Assembly (NCBI GenBank): GCA_963383645.1
Contig: OY726573.1
Location: 17,014,158-17,078,157 of the forward strand
Source of the DNA: Muscardinus avellanarius
Taxonomy: Eukaryota > Chordata > Mammalia > Rodentia > Gliridae
Direction: 5' to 3'
DNA: 64,000 nt
Shown: positions 32,251-42,548 of the stretch, one piece after another
Layout: each line of letters opens with the position of its first letter
Position numbering within the stretch: the first letter of the stretch is position 1
Made by a program: the position numbers and the translations under genes
Notes under the pieces: generated by a model
Seen by the model: only the letters and a program-made list of their open reading frames with translations
Told to the model about the DNA's origin: nothing
Database searches by the model: none

Positions 32251-33320
32251 TTTTATTTTATTTTTTAATTTTTTTATTGGTGCACTGTATTCATACATCA
32301 TAGTGGGATACAAACTTTTGTAGACATACATGCACACATCGCCCAGTCAGCCCCCACCGATCCCCACCCCATTCTCTCCCCATCCCTCCCTCCCATGCTT
32401 GGCTTAGTGGTTGACATCTAGAATTATAGCAATTTATCCAAAATTAAAAATGATAATCTCACATAACAGTTTCATTTGTCTGATACCAAGCTTTTGATGA
32501 CTTAAAGATAACATTTCAATATTTCTTTTTACTTTCTTTCTTATCAGAGAATATTTTTTTCTATTTTTTTTAGGTGAAACTATCATATATTTATATATTT
32601 ATTTTTCAGAAAAAAAAATCTATCCTAATATGGAATATGGACTCTAGGTACCCAAAACGATCTTGAAAAAGAACAAAGCTAGAAGATATATATTTTCTGC
32701 TTTCAAACCATATAAAGCTACAATAATTGAAACAGTGTAGTACTATTCTAAAGGCAGATATATAAACCATTGGAGTTAAATAAAAGCCTAGAGCTAAATT
32801 CTTCCCTATATTGTCAAGTTATTTTTGACAAGGTTTCCACGAACATTTGGTGGTGGAAATAATAATCTTTTAACTAAATATTGTTGAAAAATAATAATTA
32901 CATGGAAAAGAATAAAATTGGACCCTTACCTAATCCCATATACAAATATTAACTCAAAATAGATAATACACCTAAATATAAATCTTAAGACTATAAACTT
33001 TTAGGAGAAAATCTGGGTCATAAAACCTCACAACATTGAAATTGGCACTGATTTCTTGGATATGATTTCAATGGCACAGGCAACAGAAGAATATACAAAC
33101 TCCCTAAAAAATAAAAAAAATATTGTATATCCAAAGACAATGTAAACAGAGTTAACAGTTACTAATAGCATGGGATAAAATATTTCCAAATGCTATATCT
33201 GAAGGTATATTAATATTCCAACTAGAAATCCTAAAAATTAGAAACAATAAAGGCAAACAATACCCTTTAGAGATAGGTAAAAGACTAACATAAGTAATGA
33301 ATCTCCACAGATAACCAATC

Positions 33321-33975
33321 TTAGTTGTCTGTTGGATGGAAAATCTTGTTTCTCTGGTTCTGGTGTGTGTTACCTCTTTCTTCTTTGTAGTTAATCTCTT
33401 TGAGTATTTTCTCTAGCGCTGGTTTTGAAGACATAAATTCCTTCAGTTTCTGTTTGTCATGGAAGCTTCTTATTTCTCCATCTAATTTGATAGAAAGTTT
33501 TGCTGGGTAGGAAATTTTTGGCTGGAAGTTGTTTTCTTTCAGAGTTTGGAATATGTTACTCCAAGCCCTTCTGGCTCTCATGACTTGGTTTGGGAAGTCT
33601 GGAGTGATTCTAATTGGTTTGCCTCTGAATGTCACTTGGCCCTTTGTTTTTGTTGCCTTTAAGATTCTCTGCTTGGCTTCCACATTGGTCATTTTGACAA
33701 TTATGTGGCGTGGGGATCCTCTTCTTCGATCCTGTCTAAAGGGAGTTCTATAAGTTTCCTGGACCTGTGTATCAACCTCTTGCTCTATGTTTAGAAAATT
33801 TTCTGCTATTACTTCCTTGAAGAGACTGTTGATCCCTTTGGTTTCACTTTCTTTTCCCTCCTCTATTCCAATTATTCTTAGATTAGCTCTCTTAAAATGG
33901 GCCCATATTTCTTCAATATCAGATTCCTGCTGTCGGATATTTTTTCCTAGATTAGAAACTATGCGTTCATTTTTG
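33321..33975 (-). pseudogene. ORF1p C-terminal part of HAL1 element A
   Basis: Open frame from the SKNER break to the stop: end of coiled coil, RRM-like part (IIGIEEGKES, RHIIVKMTN) and C-terminal domain (ITPDFPNQVMRARRAW) through HPTDN. The matching N-terminal half is at 39830-39568 on the same strand. Without the insertion the frame looks continuous. Confidence 0.88.
33962..33975. repeat. left TSD of HAL1-like element C
   Basis: TGCGTTCATTTTTG, an exact 14-bp match to 39554-39567; target is ORF1 of element A. Confidence 0.9.
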
Positions 33976-34008
33976 TTTTTTGTTTTTTTTTTGTTTTTTT
34001 TTTTTTTT

Positions 34009-34015
34009 AATTTTA
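34009..34015. repeat. left short TSD of HAL1-like element B
   Basis: AATTTTA before GGGACTTCC, repeated at 36785-36791 directly before element C's 3' end. Short and AT-rich, so less secure than the other TSDs. Confidence 0.6.
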
Positions 34016-34027
34016 GGGACTTCCAGG

Positions 34028-34035
34028 AAGATGGC
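34028..34035 (+). promoter_or_regulatory. YY1-like motif at the 5' end of HAL1 element B
   Basis: AAGATGGC lies 13 bp from the element start, the position where human L1 5' UTRs carry a YY1 site that directs initiation at +1. The same motif opens elements A and C, the copy at 63990, and the L1 starts at 51332 and 56521. Confidence 0.6.
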
Positions 34036-34199
34036 GACCGAGAAAAGCGGGGCTTAAGAGCTCTGCTAACAACAAATCTCCATTACCACAAAATCAGCGC
34101 CTTTCATAGCCAGAAAACACCATCACCAGTGAAACAAAAAATCACCAGGCTCCAGAGAGAAAGCGGACTGAGAACAGAGCCACAGAGGAGATACACCAG

Positions 34200-34500
34200 C
34201 CTCGCACCCAAGGACGCGGCAGACGCGGCAGCAGCGCCATATTGCCGGCGGCAGCGGCGAATTCACCAGACGGCCACAGCAAGCCGAGGTGAGCCACTGC
34301 GGAACAGCTAGGTGAGATTTCTCCGTGCAGAGAGCATCTACAGCTCCCAGTGGCCGAGCTCAGCACACGCTGCAGGGATCCAGAGTAGAAATCAAAATCA
34401 AGAAGAAAAACGCCAGCCCCACAGCCGAGGGCGTAGCAGCGGCGCCATATTGCTACCGGCGGCAGCAGCAGCGAATTCAGCGAGGCCAGTACAGCTACAT
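34200..34500 (+). repeat. internal ~210-bp duplication in HAL1 5' UTR
   Basis: GCAGCGCCATATTGCCGGCG ... GCGAATTCACCAGA (from about 34231) recurs as GCGGCGCCATATTGCTACCG ... GCGAATTCAGCGA (from about 34438). It is also present in elements A and C on the other strand. The GC-rich, CpG-containing text fits a promoter region. Confidence 0.65.
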
Positions 34501-34795
34501 CTGCGTACTCAAGAACAGTGAGTCAAATTGGGGGCCACAGAGGAGAAATCCCTGGGACTTGACCCAGTGGGGGAGGGGCGGTGGCCGAGATATCACACCA
34601 TAGGAGAACGTGCAACCTGGCCCCCCCACAGTCTAAAGCAGCCTCTATCGACTTTCTGGGTCGAAGACTCTGTGATAAAACCCAGTAAAGGAGTAGTGGG
34701 GTCTGAGATACTACTGACTCGAGATCCAGAACACCTTAAGGGAAGTCATAGTGACCCAAGGGAAGAACCCAGAGAAGGCACAAACATCCGAAATC

Positions 34796-35680
34796 ATGGG
34801 AAAGAGGAATAACACTGGAGTAATGAATGTGCACAACCCCACAACATCAGAACCTGATAAAACAGAAAATCAGAGATTTCTAGAAGATCAAATCAGGAAA
34901 ATAACTGTAGAAATAATAGAGGTGCTTCGAAAAGAACTCAGAGAGAGCCAAAAAGAGATAAAGGATGCAATTAATGAAGTAAAGGCCTCAATTCAAAGCA
35001 CAAACAACCGATTAGAACACATGGAGAACAGAATCTCGCTCTTAGAAGATGAGCAATCCAAAAATGAACTCATAGTTTCTAATCTAGAAAAAAATATCCG
35101 ACAGCAGGAATCTGATATTGAAGAAATATGGGCCCATTTTAAGAGAGCTAACCTAAGAATTATTGGAATAGAGGAGGGAAAAGAAAGTGATACCAAAGGG
35201 ATCAACAATCTCTTCAAGGAAGTAATAGCAGAAAATTTTCCAAACATAGAGCAAGAGGTCGATACAAAGGTCCAGGAAACTTATAGAACTCCCTTTAGAC
35301 AGGATCAGAGAAGAGGATCCCCACGCCACATAATTGTCAAAATGACCAATGTGGAAGCCAAGCAGAGAATCTTAAAGGCAACAAAAGCAAAGGGCCAAGT
35401 GACATTCAGAGGCAAACCAATTAGAATCACTCCAGACTTCCCAAACCAAGTCATGAGAGCCAGAAGGGCTTGGAGTAACATATTCCAAACTCTGAAAGAA
35501 AACAACTTCCAGCCAAAAATTTCCTACCCAGCAAAACTTTCTATCAAATTAGATGGAGAAATAAGAAGCTTCCATGACAAACAGAAACTGAAGAAATTTA
35601 TGTCTTCAAAACCAGCACTAGAGAAAATACTCAAAGAGATTAACTACAAAGAAGAAATAGGTAACACACTCCAGAACTAG
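34796..35680 (+). CDS. ORF1p of HAL1 element B, C-terminally shortened
   Basis: L1 ORF1-type RNA-binding chaperone of 294 codons from the ATG in AAATCATGGGAAAG; a GTG 15 codons upstream is also in frame but a poor start. Predicted parts: basic N-tail, long coiled coil (about 25-115; ELRESQKEIKDAINEVKASI), RRM-like domain (about 117-205; LRIIGIEEGKES, RHIIVKMTNVEAK), C-terminal domain (about 206-285; PDFPNQVMRARRAW). It ends GNTLQN where element C continues with RNKSFHPTDN, so a CAG-to-TAG type change removes the last ~11 residues. The protein would act in cytoplasmic RNPs if expressed; expression is not shown. Confidence 0.85.
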   Translation: MGKRNNTGVMNVHNPTTSEPDKTENQRFLEDQIRKITVEIIEVLRKELRESQKEIKDAINEVKASIQSTNNRLEHMENRISLLEDEQSKNELIVSNLEKNIRQQESDIEEIWAHFKRANLRIIGIEEGKESDTKGINNLFKEVIAENFPNIEQEVDTKVQETYRTPFRQDQRRGSPRHIIVKMTNVEAKQRILKATKAKGQVTFRGKPIRITPDFPNQVMRARRAWSNIFQTLKENNFQPKISYPAKLSIKLDGEIRSFHDKQKLKKFMSSKPALEKILKEINYKEEIGNTLQN

Positions 35681-35919
35681 AGAAACAAGATTTTCCATCC
35701 AACAGACAACTAAGATTGGTTATCTGTGGAGATTCATTATTTATGTTAGTCTTTTACCTATCTCTAAAGGGTATTGTTTGCCTTTATTGTTGTTAATTTT
35801 TAGGATTTCTAGTTGGAATATTAATATACCTTCAGATATAGCATTTGGAAATATTTTATCCCATGCTATTAGTAACTGTTAACTCTGTTTACATTGTCTT
35901 TGGATATACAATTTTTTTT

Positions 35920-36440
35920 ATTTTTATTTTTTAGGGAGTTTGTATACTCCTCTGTTGCCTGTGCCATTGAAATCATAACCAAGAAATCACTGCCAATTTC
36001 AATGTTGTGAGGTTTAATGACCCAGATTTTCTCCTAAAAGTTTATAGTCTTAAGATTTATATTTAGGTCTATTATCTATTTTGAGTTAATATTTGTATAT
36101 GAGATTAGGTAAGAGTCCAATTTTATTCTTTTCCATGTAATTAATATTTTTTAACAATATTTAGTTAAAAGATTTTTATTTCCACCACCAAATGTTCGTG
36201 GAAACCTTGTCAAAAATAACTTGACAATATAGGGAAGAATTTAGCTCTAGGCTTTTATTTAACTCCAATGGTTTATATATCTGCCTTTAGAATAGTACTA
36301 CACTGTTTCAATTATTGTAGCTTTATATGGTTTGAAATCAGAAAATATATATCTTCTAGCTTTGTTCTTTTTCAAGATCGTTTTGGGTACCTAGAGTCCA
36401 TATTCCATATTAGGATAGATTTTTTCTGAAAAATAAATAT
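35920..36440 (-). mobile_element. antisense L1 ORF2 C-terminal fragment carried inside HAL1 element B
   Basis: The - strand shows L1 ORF2 3' text: ATAAAGCTACAATAATTGAA, ATTGGAGTTAAATAAAAGCC, TTGACAAGGTTTCC, TTCTTGGTTATGATTTCAAT and GGCACAGGCAACAGAGG. Elements A (about 32590-33110) and C (about 37110-37630) carry the same piece in the same internal position, always opposite to ORF1. It is therefore a fixed part of the element, not a later insertion. Confidence 0.82.
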
Positions 36441-36639
36441 ATAAATATATGATAGTTTCACCTAAAAAAAAATAGAAAAAAATATTCTCTGGTAAGAAAG
36501 AAAGCAAAAAGAAATATTGAAATGTTATCTTTAAGTCACCAAAAGCTTGGTATCAGACAAATGAAACTGTTATGTGAGATTATCATTTTTAATTTTAGAT
36601 AAATTGCCATAATACTAGATGTCAACTACTAAGCCAAGC

Positions 36640-36775
36640 ATGGGAGGGAGGGATAGGGAGAGAATGGGGTGGGGATTGGGTGGGGGCTGACTGGGAAAAG
36701 TGTGCATGTATGTCTACAAAAGTATGTATCCTACTATGATGTATGAATACAGTGCACCAATAAAAAAAAATTAAA
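36640..36775 (+). promoter_or_regulatory. G-rich L1 3' module of HAL1 element B
   Basis: GGGAGGGAGGGATAGGGAG and GGGGTGGGGATTGGGTGGGG lie just upstream of the 3' terminus and have several G-quadruplex-capable runs. L1 3' UTRs commonly carry such a polypurine tract. The module is shared with the VNTR composite and the L1 at 8.9 kb. Confidence 0.75.
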
Positions 36776-37839
36776 AAAAAATTAAATTTTATTTTATTGG
36801 TGCACTGTATTCATACATCATAGTGGGATACAAACTTTTGTAGACATACATGCACACATCGCCCCGTCAGCCCCCACCCGATCCCCACCCCATTCTCTCC
36901 CCATCCCTCCTTCCCATGCTTGGCTTAGTGGTTGACATCTAGTATTATAGCAATTTATCCAAAATTAAAAATGATAATCTCACATAACAGTTTCATTTGT
37001 CTGATACCAAGCGTTTGATGATTTAAAGATAGCATTTCAATATTTCTTTTTGCTTTCTTTCTTACTAGAGCATATTTTTTTCTGTTTTTTTAGGTGAAAC
37101 TATCATATATTTATATATTTATTTTTCAGAAAAAAATCTATCCTAATATGGAATATGAATTCTAGATACCCAAAACGATCTTGAAAAAGAACAAAGCTAG
37201 CAGATATATATTTTCTGATTTCAAACCATATAAAGCTACAATAATTGAAACAGTGTAGTACTGTTCTAAAGGCAGATATATAGACCATTGGAGTTAAATA
37301 CAAGCCTAGAGCTAAATTCTTCCCTATATTGTCAAGTTATTTTTGACAAGGTTTCCACGAAGATTTGGTGGTGGAAATAATAATCTTTTAACTAAATATT
37401 GTTGAAAAATAATAATTACATGGAAAAGAATAAAATTGGACCTTTACCTAATCCCATATACAAGTATTAACTCAAAATAGTTAAAAGACCTAAATATAAA
37501 TCTTAAGACTATAAACTTTTAGGAGAAAATCTGGGTCATAAAACCTCACAACATTGAAATTGGCAGTGATTTCTTGGATATGATTTCAATGGCACAGGCA
37601 ACAGAAGAACATACAAACTCCCTAAAAAATAAAAGAAAATATTGTATATCCAAAGACAATGTAAACAGAGTTAAAAGTTACTAATAGAATTGGATAAAAT
37701 ATTTCCAAATGCTATATCTGAAGGTATATTAATATTCCAACTAGAAATCCTAAAAATTAACAACAATAAAGGCAAACAATACAACTTAGAGATAGGTAAA
37801 AGACTAACATAAATAATGAATCTCCACAGATAACCAATC

Positions 37840-38757
37840 TTAGTTGTCTGTTGGATGGAAACTCTTGTTTCTCTGGTTCTGGTGAGTGTTACCTATTTCT
37901 TCTTTGTAGTTAATCTCTTTGAGTATTTTCTCTAGTGCTGGTTTTGAAGACATAAATTCCTTCAGTTTCTGTTTGTCATGGAAGCTTCTTATTTCTCCAT
38001 CTAATTTGATAGAAAGTTTTGCTGGATAGGAAATTTTTGGCTGGAAGTTGTTTTCTTTCAGAGTTTGGAATATGTTACTCCAAGCCCTTCTGGCTCTCAT
38101 GACTTGGTTTGGGAAGTCTGGAGTGATTCTAATTGGTTTGCCTCTGAATGTCACTTGGCCCTTTGTTTTTGTTGCCTTTAAGATTCTCTGTTTGGCTTCC
38201 ACATTGGTCATTTTGACAATTATATGGCGTGGGGATCCTCTTCTCCGATCCTGTCTAAAGGGAGTTCTATAAGTTTCCTGGATCTGTGTATCAACCTCTT
38301 GCTCTATATTTGGAAAATTTCCTGCTATTACTTCCTTGAAGAGATTGTTGATCCCTTTGGTATCACTTTCTTTTCCCTCCTCTATTCCAATTATTCTTAG
38401 GTTAGCTCTCTTAAGATGGGCCCATATTTCTTCAATGTCAGATTCCTGCTGTTGGATATTTTTTTCTAGATTAGAAACTATGCATTCATTTTTGGATTGC
38501 TCATCTTCTAAGAGCGAGATTCTGTTCCCCATGTGGTCTAATCGGTTGTTTGTGCTTTGAATTGAGGCCTTTACTTCATTAATTGCATCCTTTATCTCTT
38601 TTTGGCTCTCTCTGAGTTCTTTTCGAAGCACCTCTATTATTTCTACAGTTATTTTCCTGATTTGATCTTCTAGAAATCTCTGATTTTCTGTTTTATCAGG
38701 TTCTGATGTTGTGGGGTTGTGCACATTCATTACTCCAGTGTTATTCCTCTTTCCCAT
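37840..38757 (-). CDS. ORF1p of HAL1 element C, full length (305 aa)
   Basis: Longest intact ORF1 here. It starts at ATG 38757 (MGKRNNTGVM) and ends HPTDN. Coiled coil about 25-115 with heptad-like Leu/Ile spacing (QRFLEDQIRKITVEIIEVL), RRM about 117-205, C-terminal domain about 206-285. The length is a little under that of human L1 ORF1p. Differences from element B are few and mostly substitutions (for example LDHMGNR vs LEHMENR), which suggests recent shared ancestry or selection on ORF1. No ORF2 follows; after the stop comes the antisense L1 piece. Confidence 0.88.
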   Translation of the reverse strand: MGKRNNTGVMNVHNPTTSEPDKTENQRFLEDQIRKITVEIIEVLRKELRESQKEIKDAINEVKASIQSTNNRLDHMGNRISLLEDEQSKNECIVSNLEKNIQQQESDIEEIWAHLKRANLRIIGIEEGKESDTKGINNLFKEVIAGNFPNIEQEVDTQIQETYRTPFRQDRRRGSPRHIIVKMTNVEAKQRILKATKTKGQVTFRGKPIRITPDFPNQVMRARRAWSNIFQTLKENNFQPKISYPAKLSIKLDGEIRSFHDKQKLKEFMSSKPALEKILKEINYKEEIGNTHQNQRNKSFHPTDN

Positions 38758-39553
38758 GATTTCGGAGGTTTGTGCCTTCTCTGGGTTCTTCCCTTGGGTC
38801 ACTATGGCTTCACTTAAGGTGCTCTGGATCTCGAGTCTGTATTATCTCAGACCCCACTACTCCTTTACTGGGTTGTATCACAGAGTCTCCGACCCAGGAA
38901 GTCGATAGAGGCTGCTTTAAACTATGGGGGGTGCCAGGTTGCACGTTCTCCTATGGTGTGATATCTCTGCCACCACCACTCCCTCACTGGGTCAAGTCCC
39001 AGGAGGCACAATACTGCGATTTCTCCTCTGTGGCCCACAATTTGACTCACTGTTCTTGAGTACGCAGATGTAGCTGTACTGGACTCGGTGAATTCACTGC
39101 TGCTGCCGCCGCCGGTGGCAATATGGCGCCTCTTCCACGCCCTCGGCCATGAGGCTGGTGTATTTTTTCTTCTCTGGTTTTGATTTCCACTCTGAATCCT
39201 GCAGCGTGTGCTGAGCTCAGCCACTGGGAGCTTTAAATGCTGTCTGCGCCGAAAGATCCCGCCTGGCTGTTCCGCAGCGGCTCACCTGGCTTGCTGTAGC
39301 CGTCCGTTGAGTTCGCCGCTGCCGCTGGCAGTATGGCGCTGCTGCCGCGTCCTCGGGCGCGTGTGTCTCCTCTGTGGCCCTGAGCTCTGTTCTCAGTCCA
39401 CTTTCTCTCTGGAGCCTGGTGGTTTTTTTTGTTTTTCTGGTGATGGCGTTTTCTGGCTATGAAAGGCGCTCTTTTTGTGGTAATGGAGATTGGTTGTTAG
39501 CGGGACTCTTAAGCCCCGCTTTTCTCGGTCGCCATCTTCCCGGAAGTGCAATC

Positions 39554-39567
39554 TGCGTTCATTTTTG
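39554..39567. repeat. right TSD of HAL1-like element C
   Basis: TGCGTTCATTTTTG, partner of 33962-33975. Confidence 0.9.
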
Positions 39568-39830
39568 GAATGATCATCTTCTAAGAGCGAGATTCTGCTC
39601 TCCATGTGGTCTAATCGGTTGTTTGTGCTTTGAATTGAGGCCTTTACTTCATTAATTGCATCCTTTATCTCTTTTTGGCTCTCTCTGAGTTCTTTTCGAA
39701 GCACCTCTATTATTTCTACAGTTATTTTCCTGATTTGATCTTCTAGAAATCTCTGAATTTCTGTTTTATCGGGTTCTGATGTTGTGGGGTTGTGGGCATT
39801 CATTGCTCCAGTATTATTCCTCTTTCCCAT
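39568..39830 (-). pseudogene. ORF1p N-terminal part of HAL1 element A
   Basis: Starts ATG at 39830 (MGKRNNTGAMNAHN) and stays open to the SKNER break point. Beyond it the frame runs into element C's 5' end. Partner of 33975-33321. Confidence 0.88.
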
Positions 39831-40625
39831 GATTTCGGAAGTTTGTGCCTTCTCTGGGTTCTTCCCTTGGGTCACTATGACTTCACTTAAGGTGTTCTGG
39901 ATCTCGAGTCAGTAGTATCTCAGACCCCACTACTCCTTTACTGGGTTGTATCACAGAGTCTCAGACCCAGGGAGTCGATAGAGGCTGCTTTAGACTGCGG
40001 GGGGTGCCAGGTTGCACTTTCTCCTATGGTTTGATATCTCTGCCACCGCCACTCCCCCACTGGGTCAAGTCCCAGGGAGTAAAGTACTGGGATTTCTCCT
40101 CTGTGGCCCGCAATTTGACTCACTGTTCTTGAGTACGCAGATGTAGCTGTACTGGACTCGGTGAATTCGCTGCTGCTGCCGCCGGTGGCAATATGGCGCC
40201 GCTGCTACGCCCTCGGCCGTGAGGCTGGCGTATTTCTTCTTGGTTTTGATTTCGACTCTGAATCCCTGCAGCGTGTACTGAGCTCAGCCACTGGGAGCTT
40301 TAGATTTTACCTGCGGTGAGAAATCCTGCCTGGCTTTTCCGCAGCGGCTCACCTTGGCTTGCTGTGGATGTCTGGTGAATTCGCCGCTGCCGCCGGCAGT
40401 ATGGCGCTGCTGCCGCGTCCTCAGGCGTGAGGCCAGTGTATCTCCTCTGTGGCTCTGAGCTCTGTTCTCAGTCCGCTTTCTCTCTGGAGCCTGGTGATTT
40501 TTTTGTTTCTCTGGTGATGGTGTTTTCTGGCTATGAAAGGCACTGATTTTGTGGTAATGGAGATTGGTTGTTAGCGGGGCTCTTAAGCCCCGCTTTTCTC
40601 AGTCGCCATCTTCCCGGAAGTCCTC
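39831..40625 (-). promoter_or_regulatory. 5' UTR of HAL1 element A
   Basis: GC-rich leader with the duplicated GGCGCCATATTGCCAC-type segment (rc near 40190 and 40400) and the terminal GGAAGATGGCGACTGAG (rc at 40601-40617). Probable L1-type internal promoter region, inferred from position and the YY1-like motif. Confidence 0.6.
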
Positions 40626-40638
40626 AACAATGTTTTTA
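40626..40638. repeat. right TSD of HAL1-like element A
   Basis: AACAATGTTTTTA, partner of 32238-32250. Confidence 0.9.
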
Positions 40639-42349
40639 AAACTTCATTTATTTTAAATTGTCCTTTTTCATTAAGGAGGAATTATGACTGTGTAGGAAAG
40701 ATAATTTTCAACTTGTCCCTCTGCTGAATTATTTTAAGATTTCTTTTCCATAATACCTGTCAGAGTTACTAGTAACAGAAACATACCGATTAAAAGTATT
40801 TTCTCTCATTATCACCTTTCGAGTATCTATGTTCCTGAAAGAGATTGAAACAAGAAATTAAAAACATTAGAATTAGGAAGGAAAATATTTTTGAACTTAA
40901 TATTTTTATTAAGATAATAAATCAACATGTGAAGACTCATCACAAAATCAACTTTTGATTTTCTAATAAAATGAAGTTTAAGAAAGCCATATTTCACTGA
41001 CTCTGGGCCTTAAAGGAAGAGGAAAGAATAGCACATTGGCTCCACAATCAATTGAAGGCATATTTAAAAGAGAAGACCGATATGATGCAGAGGTACAGTG
41101 GAGAAAAAGATGCGAAAACTATCGTAGGACACGAGCTGCACAAGTAAAGATTATGAAGCAAAAAATGAGTCAGGTAAGTTGACCCTTGATAAAGTTTCAG
41201 ATTTCTTTCTTTTTGCTTAAGCATTTCTTGCATTATCCCTCTAACACCTGGAGTCCTGCTTGATGATGGGGATATGATCTGAGGAATGTCTTATTTGAAA
41301 ATTTCATCATCATGACAACATCATTAGCAAGGACTGAGTACTCACACCCATCGGAGACATCTGACACAACGCCAAACAGAGTATATGTATGGGACCACCA
41401 CTGTGTATGCAGTTCATTTTCTAATATGCCTTGTTGTGCCGTGGTTGACTATTATTTAGATTTAAAACGAAATGTAACAAACAAAATGTAATCTCGCCCT
41501 AAAATAAATACTAACTATATGTATGCTATGTATAGTATACATATATGTACGTCTGTATAGTTAAAATGATTGATTTTCAATCTTGGTAGATGCCAAGGAA
41601 TGAAGATGAGTTGAGTTTCATGAATAGCATGTTAATTTAGTCATTCTTCTGGCAAAATACAGACCAAACAACTTTGAAACTATCACGAAACTAGTTCACT
41701 GTTTGGTAAAAATAAAATGATATACCACAATACTGTCTCTAGCTATATGTGAGAAATGGTTCTGTCCTTTGACAAATTTAACTATTGTTTATGCAAGTAA
41801 AATTTGAGTATTTCATGTGAGATAGGTCCATTTGTATTAATAAGCGACTTCTTTTTAGCACCTTTTTTTGAAAGTACTGCTCATAATTAAGCTTTTATGG
41901 CCCCCTAACTTACTGATGTGTATCACTAAGTTGTGGAGGAATCGAAAGGTTGCCTAGAGGCAACTTTCTTCACAAAAGCATACCAGGTTATTACAAGATG
42001 ACATTCTCCCAAAAGAGACACAGACCCTCTTTCCTTAGAGAATGACAAGAGGACTTTGGTTCACAGTCTTGATCTTTGTAATTTTCTTTTAGTTTCATTT
42101 ACTACAAGTGTTTAGGTCCAATAGTTAGTATTACAATTATTCAATTTCAGTAAGGTCATAAAAGAGATTTATTAAAACATGATCTTTAATTTTTTCACTG
42201 ATATTTAATTAAAAATAATCTAGTAATATAGATAGAATAAATAAGTACATAGAAATGTTTTAATATTATTTATTAAAAATAAAAATAATTTTGTTCATAA
42301 CTCTTTGTATTCTGTAGCATAGTTTACAGTTGTTCTAAAATCGCACATT
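40639..42349. other. unique AT-rich sequence with one candidate exon
   Basis: No repeats of the main families. The only exon-like signal is at 41013-41174. Confidence 0.4.
41013..41174 (+). other. candidate protein-coding exon, gene unknown
   Basis: After CTGGGCCTTAAAG an open frame reads APQSIEGIFKRED, RYDAEVQWRKRCENYRRTRA and AQVKIMKQKMSQ, followed by a consensus donor CAG/gtaagt at 41174. Charged, helix-like composition; there is a stop soon after the donor if read through. The family is not recognised. It could equally be a chance open frame of about 54 codons. Confidence 0.35.
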
Positions 42350-42548
42350 AGCCAGGGTGGTGGTGCATGCTTATAATCCGAGTACTTGGGATGCTTAGAC
42401 AGGAGGATAGGTTTGCAGCCAGCCTCAACTAGGTCGTGAGGCCCTCTGTAACTTAGAGACCCTGTTTCAAAATAAACAATAAAAAAATAGGGCTGAGGGT
42501 GGAGCTTAAGAGGTAGAATGGCCCTGAGTTAATTCTCAGTACCTCAAA
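42350..42548 (+). mobile_element. B1-dID SINE
   Basis: GCCAGGGTGGTGGTGCATGC to GAGTTAATTCTCAGTACC. Confidence 0.84.

Larger units (their letters stand above)
34016..36784 (+). mobile_element. HAL1-like element B (full length, ~2.77 kb) inserted in the A-tail of element C
   Basis: Order: 5' UTR (34016-34795, GC-rich, starting GGGACTTCCAGGAAGATGGC), ORF1 (34796-35680), a spacer with an antisense L1 ORF2 piece (about 35920-36440), L1 3' module with G-rich run (36640-36690) and terminus GAATACAGTGCACCAATAAA, then an A-rich tail. It is tail-to-tail with element C, producing a ~5.5-kb imperfect palindrome. Confidence 0.92.
33976..39553 (-). mobile_element. HAL1-like element C, nested in A and itself hit by B
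   Basis: Its T-rich A-tail (33976-34015) is separated from its body (36792-39553) by element B. The body is ~2.76 kb and complete: 3' module with TTGGTGCACTGTATTCATAC at 36797, ORF1 at 38757-37840, 5' UTR, and 5' end CGGTCGCCATCTTCCCGGAA (rc) at 39525-39545. The 14-bp TSDs are exact. Confidence 0.9.
32251..40625 (-). mobile_element. HAL1-like element A (ORF1-only L1 derivative), split by nested insertions
   Basis: Two - strand pieces, 33975-32251 (3' part) and 40625-39568 (5' part), together make one ~2.78-kb element. Their join is inside ORF1 at the SKNER codons, where elements C and B are inserted. Outer TSDs at 32238 and 40626 are exact. The 5' end carries CTTCCGGGAAGATGGCGACT and the 3' end is the shared L1 3' module with a T-rich (A-tail) run. 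It contains no ORF2, so it would need L1 in trans. Confidence 0.92.

Noticed and set aside
33787..34311. 174-codon + strand ORF
   Set aside because: It crosses antisense ORF1 of element A, a poly(T) run and the 5' UTR of element B; a chance frame across an insertion junction.
33976..39553. L1-type 5' inversion (twin priming) to explain the inverted HAL1 pair
   Set aside because: Twin priming gives two non-overlapping pieces of one element; here both arms are complete and there is a separate short TSD for B.
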